Shown: piece by piece, positions 9,894 through 18,916 of the stretch
Position numbering within the stretch: position 1 is the stretch's first letter
Layout of the letters: each line of letters begins with the position of its first letter
Origin: Tricholomella constricta
Lineage: Eukaryota > Basidiomycota > Agaricomycetes > Agaricales > Lyophyllaceae
Assembly: GCA_013368375.1 (NCBI GenBank)
Contig: JAACJP010000011.1
Coordinates: 434,001 to 498,000, forward strand
Reading direction: 5' to 3'
Length of the DNA stretch: 64,000 nt
Program-made: the position numbers and the translations under genes
Notes under the pieces: generated by a model
What the model was told of the DNA's origin: nothing
Seen by the model: only the letters and a program-made list of their open reading frames with translations
Databases searched by the model: none

Positions 9894-10390
9894 TGTTAGG
9901 GGAACACCTGTTTGGTGATCACGTGACCATCCGATTCCTCGGACGAGCACGTGACCGACCGCTCCCCAGATGATCGCGATCCCGACCCCGACGCTCCGCC
10001 CCAAGCATCGGTGTACATACTTATAACTTCCTGTCGTTACTTCCCCTTCCAGCGCGCGCCCGATCCCGATTCCCGACATCCCGACGTCGGTCACCCGACC
10101 TCGTGCGCCTGCACCCTGAGCCACGAGGATCGGACAGCGTCGGGAACGTGTACATACACGCGCCGCTGCCCATCCGTTATCATTTACGTACCATACACCC
10201 CAGAGAGCCGGCCCTCAAGTAGTTACTCGTATATAGTCATCCTCCTGACATGGGGGAATCCTTTACTCTATTCTCATTGGATTCCCCTCTGCCAGGTAGG
10301 TCTACTTACGTTCTCTCTAATCGTACATAATATAACATTGGATTCCCCTCTGCCAGCACGACTAAGCTCTGCGCTGAGGTCGCCCTAACA
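9894..10390 (+). repeat. Element A 3' LTR
   Basis: 497 bp, TGTTAG...CTAACA, followed by the GCAAC duplication at 10391-10395. It differs from the 5' LTR at one seen position. Confidence 0.96.
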
Positions 10391-13300
10391 GCAACAAAGA
10401 TATCACTAGACCAAACCCGAGACGACATAGACACACCACTAGAAGATAGACAAATGACCGCTGCTATCCTAGACGAAAAAATCAAAGAATTAGAAAAACA
10501 ATGCCATGCCAGGATCCGCGATAATATAGCAGTGAAATGTAGATTAGAAAACGAAACTATCTCCCGCCACTGGATTCAAATGAATAAAGTAAAGCAACCC
10601 AGAGATACCATCGCTGCACTCCACATACCAGATACAAACCCTCCTGTCCTAGAACAGAAATCCTCAAAGATGGCGGAGATCGCAAAAAACTACCACCAAA
10701 ACCTACAACAGGTAGGAGCCGAAGACGACGAGGACACGACAGCAGAAACACAGACGATCCTAGGAAACCTGGACACCAAACTGTCCCCAGAAGAAACAGA
10801 GAAACTCACCACTTCGATAACTGAAGAAGAGGTCCGCAAGCAATCAAAGACCTACCTAACGGCAAAGCCCCAGGCCTAGACGGAATCCCACACGAACTCT
10901 GGAAAACCCTGGTAGACCGACATGCCCAAGACGCCAAAGCCGAAATAGAAAGCTTCAACATAGTCAACATACTCACAACCGTCTTCAACGACATTGAACA
11001 CGAAGGCATGATGGAGTCGACCGACTTCTCCAAAGGGTGGATGTGCCCTATATACAAAAAGAAAGACAGAACCGACATCAGCAATTACAGACCAATAACA
11101 GTCCTAAACACCGACTATAAAATCTTCACGAGAACACTTACTACAAGACTCACAGAAATCGCCCCCGGCCTGATACATGAGGACCAAGCAGGCTTCATGA
11201 AGGGAAGACGACTGGAAGACCAGACCGATCTGGCCCGACTAATGATCGACCGCTGTGAGGCCGAAGAAGATAACAGAGCCATAGTCTGCCTTGACCAGGA
11301 GAAAGCCTATGACAAAATACATCACAAATTCCTGTAGGCCTCAATGTCACGCTTTGGCTTCCCCGAACACTTCATAAACACAGTAAAATCACTATATAAA
11401 CATGCAGAGACGGTCATAATTTTCAACGGAGAAATAAGTGAAGCGTACAAAGTAACAAGAGGTGTCCGACAAGGAGACCCCCTCTCGTGCCTCCTGTTCA
11501 ACCTAGCCATCGAATCCCTGGCGTCCATGCTCCGCAAGTCCACCCTCGCCGGCTTCAAAATCAAAGGAGAAGCCAACAGACTTATAACCACCCTCTTCGC
11601 GGACGATACGACCGTGTACCTGTCCAAAGACGACTCCTTCGGCACTCTAGAAAACATACTCACTAAGTGGTGCAAGGTGTCAGGGGCCAAATTCAACATA
11701 GATAAAACGATGGTCATACCAATCGGCTCCGCCGACTACCGCAAGAACATGATAGAAACCCGTCAACTGAACCTCATGGAAAACCGAATTCCTGACAATG
11801 TACGAATAGCGCCAGACGGCGAACCCGTCCGTATCCTAGGTTGCTACGTCGGAAACGACATAGAGGAGGCTAGCATCTGGACACCAACACTAGAGAAAAT
11901 ACACGAAACCATGTCAACCTGGGGGAAAAGCTACCCGACACAAGATGGCCGAAAACTCATAATAGAGATGGAAGTCGGAGGGAGAACACAATTCAAAGCC
12001 AGGGTACAAGGCATGCCAGACCAAATCACCGAAAAGCTCGCGAAAACGACCAGAAACTACTTGTGGGACTCGGAGAGCACCCCCGCGGTGGGCGCCAAAA
12101 CCCTCAGCCTGCCAAGAACCAAAGGAGGGAAGAAAGTCCTTGACATTAAAATCCGAAACCAAGCAATTGAACTGACCAAGCTCAAAACATACCTGCAATT
12201 TGACGAAAACCGCCCCAAGTGGGCTAAAGTAGCGGACGAGCATTTCACCAAAAACATCTCGACGACACGCAAAACAAGAAATGATAACTCCCTCGTCGCC
12301 ATGTTCATTCAAAACTGGACAGCAAAAACCAGGGAAGGCAACACATCCCTCCCTATGACACTGCGCAACATGCTAAAGGCCGCCAAAAAATATAAGCTAG
12401 CCTTCACACCGAAGGACCCAACGACACACCTTGTAAACCAGATGCCAATCTGGCACCACATAGGTACAAAGCCAATGAAGAAAATCCTTAATAACGATGA
12501 GTGGGCCCGGTGCCACCGAAAAATCCACAACATCACGTCCACGGGACACATGACCCACTACGTTGATGAACCAATGCCCCACCGACACAAAGAACGGAAA
12601 AACTGTGCATGCCACGTCTGCAAGGTAAACTGATTAAAAGGGTGCACGAATCCAATCAAATGTAAAACAGCAGGACAAAAAACCCTTGACTGTCTAGAAC
12701 CTAAGTGGGACCCAAGAACCCCCAGACTTGGCCCCGACGAGCCTCGGGAGCTAGAGCACGACGAAGTAGGAGAAGACGAAGATAGCGAGGAGACCGTAAC
12801 CTTCGACCCAAGCTTCAGAGAAGAAGGAACCCTAGCGGAGGGTTTCCGGATTTTCGTAGACCCGGACACCCTAACGCATGACCGCCCCCTGAGAGCCCCC
12901 CTAGCCAGACCTCTAGAAGAGGATATAATCGTCTATACCGATGGCTCATGCATTAACAATGGTTGCGAAGACGCCAAGGCTGGAAGCGGTTTATGGTACG
13001 GACCAGATGACGCAAGAAACCTGTCTCTCAGACTACCCGATACCCTAGAACAAACAAATAATACCGGGGAAGCAGTAGCCATCCTAGTAGCTGCCCAAAA
13101 AGCGGGCCCTACCGCAAACCTAACAATTAGAAGCGACTCCCAAATAACCATAGACGGACTCATAAAGAACCTCCCCAAGTGGGAAAGTAAAGGCTGGATA
13201 GGCGTAGCCAACAGCGCAATCCTCAAAGCAACAGTCGCCACCTTACGCCAGCGAGCAGGTAAAACCATACTGCAAAAAGTCAAGGGCCACAGCGACGACC

Positions 13301-14180
13301 CCGGGAACGACGGAGCCGACAGGCTCGCCGGAATCGGGGCAAGAAAAGAAATATCAGACGAAATCGACCTATCAACTCCCAAACCATTCCATGTCTCCGG
13401 AGCTAAAATCTCAAAAATGAGCCAAGCGCTACTATACAGAGGAATCCTAGAAACACGTACACCGAAAGTAAGACGAAGCACGCTCATCAATCTAGACATG
13501 ACCCGACACGCGGTCCACGCCCTAACAGGCACCCTGCCAACAGACTCAGTGATATGGAAGTCAATACGCAACAGACACATCTCTAAGAAAATATCTGCAT
13601 ACCTATGGAAAGTAATGCACAATGCGGCGAATTGAGAGGACAATGCCAAGCATGCGAGAAAGAGGAGTCCATGGAACATATCCTTACCGATTGTCAAAAT
13701 ACGGGCCAATCCGTCATATGGCAACTAGTCAACAAGATCCTCGAGGAAAAGGAAGCACCCCAGGTTACCCCCTCGATCGGCGCAATACTCGGCTGCGGAG
13801 CGACGAACTTCCGTGACCCAAATCAGAAAGCAAACCCCGGGCTGAGTAGATTTTACACTATAATAATGTCAGAGTCAGCCCACCTAATCTGGAAACTAAG
13901 GTGTGAGTGGAAGATAGGACGAGAAGCGGACCCCGATAAGAGACATACGAACGATGAAATAAAAAATAAATGGCTGCACGCCATCAACACAAGACTTAAA
14001 TTTGATTGCCTTATGACAGACAAGCATAGATACGGCAGGAAGGCGCTACACCCCTCCCTTGTCAAAAGCACCTGGAAAGGTGTGCTCAGAAACGAAAAGC
14101 ACTTACCAACCAACTGGACGTACAGCACCGGGGTTTTAGTGGGTATGAGTACGGCCCGTCCCCCCGGACGGAACCGATAG

Positions 14181-14407
14181 CCCTACAAAGGCTTTTGGAC
14201 CGACCTCGAGTCCCACACTGCCTCCCCCAGATGGGAGAAGCGTGCGAAGCACATTTCCTTGGAGTGGAATTTTCTTTATTAAATCTATAAACGTCCCGCG
14301 GAGTGAAATCCTCCGCCTATACCTGCCGGAGGGTGAGGCTAACGTTTGTTAGTTGTCCCCCCCCCCATACAAAGCACCACTAAAAAAAAAAAAAAAAAAA
14401 AAAAATA
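14181..14407 (+). other. LINE 3' UTR and poly(A) tail
   Basis: The non-coding tail ends in an A-run (about 14383-14405). A C-rich run (about 14357-14366) lies just before it. A TTTATTAAATC stretch near 14275 resembles the TTTAATAAATC near 2324 in the ORF1-ORF2 spacer. The A-run is followed directly by the candidate target duplication. Confidence 0.75.
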
Positions 14408-14418
14408 TATATATGTGG
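14408..14418. repeat. Candidate 3' target-site duplication of the LINE
   Basis: TATATATGTGG matches 18-28 exactly and follows the poly(A) tract of the LINE without a gap other than an AT step. Confidence 0.55.
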
Positions 14419-15317
14419 CACCCACGGCGCGTATATATGTAAGCAAGAAAACAAGAAAACGAGGAAGGCTTCTAAGTGAAAGAAGAAAAAACTGGCTGGC
14501 TGGTAATGTGCTCTAGGGGTTATGGCTATGGACAGGCGTAATGCGGTACGGGATACGGGATACGGGATACGAGGAGGGATATGTACAGATGATATATACT
14601 TGTATGAGTGCAGGTGCATGTAGACGGCGTATGTGCTTTTGCGGTGTGTGTTTTACGAGGCCCGGCCTCGGCCTCGGCGTTGTGCGATGTGCGGGTGCGG
14701 GTGCGGGTTCGGGTGCGGGTGTATGTGTATGTGTATGTGCGGGGGTAGTGGTTTGGAGTGAAGGGACAGGGGACAGAGGGGGGAGGGGGAGGGGGGGGAG
14801 GGGGAGGTATGTGCCAAGTTTCTTTCTGTGCAGTATGTATATATCAGCATTATAGGTGGGGAAGTAAGGAGCGAGGAGCAAGGAGCAAGGAGCGTGCGTG
14901 TGTGTGTCAGTGACAGGGTGGATCGTTTGATGTAAAAAAGCGCGAGGCGTGCGTGTGCGGGGATGGGATGGGGTTGAGACATACGTGCGTGTTGGACGGT
15001 CGAGAAATCAAACAAAAGAGCGAAGGAAAAGGGTTAAGGGTTAAGGATTTTAGTTATTAGAAAGAAGGAAAAAGGAATGAGGAAAACAAAGGTCCGAGCC
15101 GAGCCTGTGTCCGAGTCCGAGTCTGAGCCGTCCAAGCCCCCAAAGCCCAAGCCCAAGCTCAACTCGCAAGTCCAAGTCCGAGTCCGAGAGCTGGGTCGAG
15201 AGAGGGAGGAGGAAAAGCGGCTTCCGAGCCAATCCTCCTCCTCCCCCTCGACTTCCAACCTCCCAAGCGCCCTCGCCCTTACCCACCCCCGAATAATAAT
15301 AACAGAAACACACAACC
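14419..15317. other. Simple-sequence-rich intergenic region
   Basis: This holds GA- and G-rich runs and short tandem repeats, including GGGATAC units near 14550, GTGCGG units near 14690-14720 and GGAGCAA-type units near 14870-14890. Long ORFs on both strands here are low-complexity by-products. The last part is probably the 3' UTR of the minus-strand transporter gene. Confidence 0.6.
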
Positions 15318-16568
15318 TCACTTCCCCCCACTAGTCTTGAACAACACCAGCCCGCCGAGCGCAATCGCATACCCAAACACCTGCAACGGGGTGATGGGGC
15401 TGCCAAAGAGGAGGACGGAGCCTGTTATAAGTAGGATGTCCTAACAACACGCGAGACGCGAGGGGGGAAGGGGAAGAGTCAGCTTTTCAAAGCGGAAGAT
15501 AAAACCATAAGGGATAAGGGGAGCGCACCTTGAAGACGCCGGCGAGGGTGAGGACGAGCCCGCTGCCGACACCGACGAGGAAGACGGCGGCTACGTTGAG
15601 GAGGAAGGCGACTGCTGCGTTTGTGAGGAGCACGAGGGGGCCGAGGTCGCGGAGGGCGTGGAGCGGGGCGAGGCCTGTAAGGTTGGGTTATGGCGTTAAT
15701 GTTAGTGCAAGGGGAGAAAGAAGGAGAAGATCGCAAGCGCACCCTCGGTAAAGGGGAGGATGCAGAGGTTGATGAAGGCGCAGACGGGGGCGTAGTAGTG
15801 GAGCGAGACGAGGGGGTCCATCTTGAGGTTGTGGAGGAGGATTTGGATGAGGACGAGGCGAGATGCTTCGAACTGAAAATGAGAAGAAGATAAGGATAGT
15901 TGGGAGGTGGGAAAGGGTAGGAGGGACTGACGAGGACAGCGCCGGCTTGGATGAGGAAGCCGCCGAGGTGGAAGCGGAGCTCGCCGTGGGAGGCGAGGGC
16001 GACGCCGGCGGAGATCATGAATACGATGACAGCGAGTTTCTTGTTTGGGTCTTGGAGGCGGAAGGTCCATGAGATGAGGAGGATGGCGACGGGCGTAAAA
16101 GCCTACGGGATGGGTGTCAGCAAGTACGAGCAGAAGCTGAAGGGGAGAACAGGCCTTGAGCATCTGGATGTAGGAGACGCTGAGGTAAAGGTAGGCGGTG
16201 TTGCTGAGGATGAGGCTGCCGGAGAAGAGGACGCCGATAGGGAGGATGCGGCGGAGGAAGGTGGCCTGGTCCATGTGAACGTCGCGGGCGGCGTCGAGGA
16301 GGCGCGTGGTGCGCTGCAGGACGCGGGTGCCGAGGGCGGCAAAGGTCAGGTGCCAGGTGACGAGGAAGACAGGGTACGGAAAGTCGAGAGAGTTGTAGAC
16401 ATAGTTGTTGTAGATGATCACCGAGGAGGAGAGGACGATCCATATTGGGATGATCGTTGTTGCCGTCAGGCGGCGAGTGGGTGTTGGAGTGGACGCGGGC
16501 GAGGGCAGCCCGGACGAGCGCTCGGACATCTCAAGGTCGGGTGGGTTTTGCATCTTTTCGTTGGCCAT
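15318..16568 (-). CDS. Triose-phosphate-transporter (TPT/EamA) family nucleotide-sugar or sugar-phosphate transporter
   Basis: Five exons on the minus strand (16568-16155, 16102-15932, 15872-15743, 15674-15529, 15440-15318) join to exactly 328 codons (327 residues), the usual TPT size. A short cytosolic N-terminus precedes about ten hydrophobic segments. Family-like stretches are IIPIWIVLSSSVIIYNNYVY near the start, SVSYIQMLKAFTPVAILL in the middle and PITPLQVFGYAIALGGLVLF at the end. Such proteins exchange sugar phosphates or nucleotide sugars, usually in the Golgi or ER membrane; the substrate cannot be read from sequence. The first intron (16154-16103, 52 nt) seems to use a GC donor; the other introns are GT-AG. 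LSM8 starts 274 bp away in the opposite direction, so the two share one short promoter region. Confidence 0.87.
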
Positions 16569-16842
16569 GACGGCGAGGAGAACGGGAGGAGGATGGGGAG
16601 GACGGTGAGAAGGTCGCGAAGGACGGAGAGGACGGAAAGAAGGACGGGGAGGACGGAGAGAAGGACGTGGTCGACGCTAAAAAGGACGACGGGAAGAAGG
16701 ACGTCGAGGACGGGGTCGACGGCGAGAAGAACGTGGAGGACAGTGACAAGGACGGACGTATGGACGTCGACGACGTGACGAACGATCACACGCGTCCACG
16801 CGCGCACGTGCACGCTAAGACTCTCTCTTCAGTTCTTCATTC

Positions 16843-17242
16843 ATGTCCAGTCTTCAGGGCTACGTCGACCGTACGTCCCTCCATCGCTCTCTCTTCACAA
16901 TCGCTAATCTAACACCCTACAGGCCGCGTCCTCCTCATCCTCCAAGACGGCCGCGCCATCGTCGGCATCATGGCCGGCTACGACCAAAAGTCTAACGTCG
17001 TCCTTTCCGACTCCAAGGAGCGCGTCTACAGCCCCGACGAAGGCGTCGAGGAGATCCCTCTCGGCCTCTACCTCGTCAAGGGCGACATGGTGTGCGTCCT
17101 CCCACCTCTTCCCGATCTGCGTCAACTAACTAATTAACCCATGCCGCCCAGCGTCCTCATCGGCGAGATCGACGACGCCCTCGACGCCGCAGTCGACCTC
17201 TCTACCGTCCGCGCCGAGCCTATCCCCCCCATCCGGTATTGA
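16843..17242 (+). CDS. LSM8: U6 snRNA-associated Sm-like protein LSm8
   Basis: Three exons (16843-16870, 16923-17091, 17152-17242) give 95 residues starting MSSLQGYVD. The Sm1 half is RVLLILQDGRAIVGIMAGYDQKSN, and the Sm2 half ends LVKGDMVVLIGEID. Length and sequence fit LSm8, which marks the nuclear LSm2-8 ring that binds the 3' oligo(U) of U6 snRNA in splicing. All introns are GT-AG and the joined frame closes exactly. It is transcribed away from the transporter gene. Confidence 0.92.
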
Positions 17243-17514
17243 GCACGGCCAACCAGACGCAAAATTAGAAGCAAAAGCAAAAAGTAGCGAGCCATCGCTG
17301 CAACATACGACGCCCCTCAGTCTCAGTGCACCACGATACGGGCCCTGCTTGGCGTCTTCGCCAGGGGAAGCGAGGAGGCGCGGCGTACGTGTGGTGGGTG
17401 TGTCGACGATGGGACTTGGGGACTTGGGATTTGGATGGGACGGATTGGGATCGGGATCGGTTATCGGTATCGGTAGGTTACTTACTCCCCCGCGCGGCGC
17501 ATGTTGTACCAGTA

Positions 17515-17787
17515 CTACTTGCTTGCACAATTGGACCTTACCTTGACGCCCCCCGATAACGGTCGCTCGGTGCCCGGGAACACCCACTTTGATCTATCAC
17601 AGAACCGCTCCACATCCTGAATAATGACCATGCGCCCCTCCTCTGAATCGCTCTTAGACTGAAAGACGAACATACTTGCATTGGCTGCCCTCCTCGCCTC
17701 CAGATCTTCCCATCCCCCATCCCCCATCTCGTTGTCCTTGACTTGACCTTTCATGATCAAGGAAGCATCACAAGCGACAAGCGACAA
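17515..17787 (-). CDS. Possible first exon of an unrecognised small gene
   Basis: A minus-strand ORF encodes MSLVACDASL... then a charged, protein-like segment (about residues 20-85, including MFVFQSKSDSEEGRMVIIQD). It reaches AAG|GTAAGG, a good 5' splice site, near its end. I could not find a convincing second exon between 17243 and 17514. It may be a real short gene or a chance ORF; I recognise no family. Confidence 0.3.
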   Translation of the reverse strand: MSLVACDASLIMKGQVKDNEMGDGGWEDLEARRAANASMFVFQSKSDSEEGRMVIIQDVERFCDRSKWVFPGTERPLSGGVKVRSNCASK

Positions 17788-17846
17788 GCACCGTGAAGGG
17801 GCGCAAAAAAAAAGAAAAACAAAAGAAGTTATGCTTCCCGCTCTTC

Positions 17847-17943
17847 TTCCCTCTAGCCGACTTGAACGACTGACCTCGTCATATCATATAGATATATTGG
17901 ATATTAATACTAGTGACGCGCTCTACCACTGAGCTAAAAGGGA
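17847..17943 (-). tRNA. tRNA-Thr (AGT), copy 1, with intron
   Basis: The reverse strand folds as a cloverleaf: acceptor TCCCTTT with AGAGGGA, D arm TAGCTCAGTGGTAGAGC, anticodon stem CGTCA/TGACG, and T arm AGTCG-TTCAAGT-CGGCT. The loop reads CTAGTA, giving anticodon AGT (threonine). An AT-rich intron of about 26 nt follows the base 3' of the anticodon. Its intron differs from those of copies 3 and 4. Confidence 0.85.
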
Positions 17944-18026
17944 GTTTGACATACTCGGGACACCATATTTCTTGTACATTGTGGTCTAGCTAGGTCTGCG
18001 AGTGAGGAGAAAAGGGATCTGGACAG

Positions 18027-18106
18027 TTCCCTCTAACCGACTTGAACGACTGACCTCGTCATAACACAAATCACAGCAGATTATACTAGTGACGCACTCT
18101 AGGGAG
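18027..18106 (-). pseudogene. tRNA-Thr (AGT) pseudogene, copy 2
   Basis: The T arm, anticodon stem and AGT loop are kept, but the D arm is missing: the sequence jumps from GACGCACTCT to AGGGAG. It lies in the same orientation and same kind of repeat unit as its neighbours. Confidence 0.75.
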
Positions 18107-18201
18107 TTGGACATACTTGAGGACGCCATATTTCTTGAACATTGTGCTCTAGGTCTGCGAGTGAGAGAAAAGGAAAAAGTTAATTTGAATGTTCCGGGAA
18201 G

Positions 18202-18295
18202 TTCCCTCTAGCCGACTTGAACGACTGACCTCGTCATATTGTACAGGTGTATTGCCAGATACTAGTGACGCGCTCTACCACTGAGCTAAGAGGGA
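18202..18295 (-). tRNA. tRNA-Thr (AGT), copy 3, with intron
   Basis: All four arms pair, including a perfect 7-bp acceptor (TCCCTCT/AGAGGGA). The anticodon is AGT with a short intron after it. Flanks repeat those of copy 4 (GTTAATTTGAATGTTCCGGG upstream on the plus strand). Confidence 0.87.
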
Positions 18296-18391
18296 GTTTG
18301 ACATACTCGGGACGCCGTATTTCTTGAACATTGTGCTCAAGGTCTGCAGAGTGAGAGAAAAGGAAAAAGTTAATTTGAATGTTCCGGGAAG

Positions 18392-18485
18392 TTCCCTCTA
18401 GCCGACTTGAACGACTGACCTCGTCATATTGTACAGGTGTACTGCCAAATACTAGTGACGCGCTCCACCACTGAGCTAAGAGGGA
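18392..18485 (-). tRNA. tRNA-Thr (AGT), copy 4, with intron
   Basis: It is nearly identical to copy 3, with a perfect acceptor and T arm. One change in the D loop (GTGGTGGAGC) leaves the arm intact. It ends a tandem array with units of roughly 175-190 bp. Confidence 0.85.
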
Positions 18486-18916
18486 AGTTGAAAAATCCAT
18501 CGGACGCCGGCATAGATGGGCCATGGCAATTGCAAGGATTCGGAATTTCCGAGATACTTGCGCCTTGCAATATACTTAACAGAATTCGAAAGTATCAAGT
18601 ATCAAGTACATCACACTGACTACGTACAGTAACACTCAACACTCTACACACAACATTCGCAGGCCTCGCACATAAGTATGTATATAAACAAACCATAAAC
18701 GTCGATCCCGGATTCCGTTCCCCTTTCTCTAACAATTTCTTTCCGTGGGCACATGCACGCCTCGCCCACTCATCCTTCTCCCCCCCCTCCTTGTTGTTAC
18801 CTGCCCCGCCCAAACAATGAACTTCGACTCGCTTCATACTGACTTCTTACTTCTTTTCCTCCACCCTTCCCTTTCGCTCTCGCGTTCACAAACAAGCCAC
18901 GCTCACCACTAACCAC
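18486..18916. other. Intergenic region between the tRNA array and the HET-C gene
   Basis: No coding sequence seen. It probably holds the 3' UTR of the minus-strand HET-C-like gene. Confidence 0.5.

Larger units (their letters stand above)
4024..10390 (+). mobile_element. Element A: full-length, apparently intact Ty3/Gypsy chromovirus (Tf1/sushi-like)
   Basis: Two 497-bp LTRs beginning TGTTAGGGG and ending CCCTAACA flank an open gag (4648-5862) and an open pol (to 9893) with protease, RT, RNase H, integrase and a C-terminal chromodomain. The LTRs appear identical except for one transition in the first 35 bases (TTTGGTGACC versus TTTGGTGATC), so insertion is recent. It sits in ORF2 of the LINE with a GCAAC duplication. 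The chromodomain and the self-priming leader fit the Tf1/sushi group known from fungi. I saw no stop or frameshift apart from the gag-pol junction, which carries a -1 frameshift signal. Confidence 0.96.
2714..14180 (+). pseudogene. LINE ORF2: endonuclease - reverse transcriptase - RNase H, disrupted
   Basis: The frame runs from ATG 2714 to 4023, where Gypsy element A is inserted. The insert plus one target-site copy is 6372 bp, a multiple of three, so the same frame resumes at 10396. The endonuclease (about 3050-3770) has ETHL, GDFN and STDH motifs, but the aspartate expected in the RIDRIY-type motif is asparagine (AAC, 3665-3667). A missing base near 10840 breaks the NGKAPGLDGIP region. The RT has FADD near 11600, with TAG at 11335-11337 where Trp is usual and TGA at 12631-12633 inside a Cys-rich motif. 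RNase H lies at about 12930-13370 (YTDGS, GEAVA, RSDSQ). A second missing base near 13622-13635 precedes a C-terminal CxxC...H...C finger. The stop is at 14178-14180. Confidence 0.88.
29..14407 (+). mobile_element. Tad1-like LINE (non-LTR retrotransposon), decayed and split by a Gypsy element
   Basis: The order is 5' UTR (29-431), ORF1 with a CCHC zinc knuckle and RGG tail, ORF2 with an apurinic-type endonuclease, a reverse transcriptase (FADD), an RNase H (YTDGSC...E...SDSQ) and Cys/His fingers, then a 3' UTR and poly(A). An RNase H after the RT is typical of fungal Tad1-clade LINEs. The Gypsy element A occupies 4024-10390, so the LINE itself is about 8 kb. ORF2 has two single-base deletions (near 10840 and 13622-13635), an internal TAG (11335-11337), an internal TGA (12631-12633) and a lost endonuclease aspartate, so this copy is dead. 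The window holds both ends if the 11-bp flanking repeat is the target duplication. Confidence 0.88.

Noticed and set aside
14541..15406. Overlapping ORFs on both strands right of the LINE
   Set aside because: Low-complexity sequence built of short tandem repeats; no domain and no splice logic.
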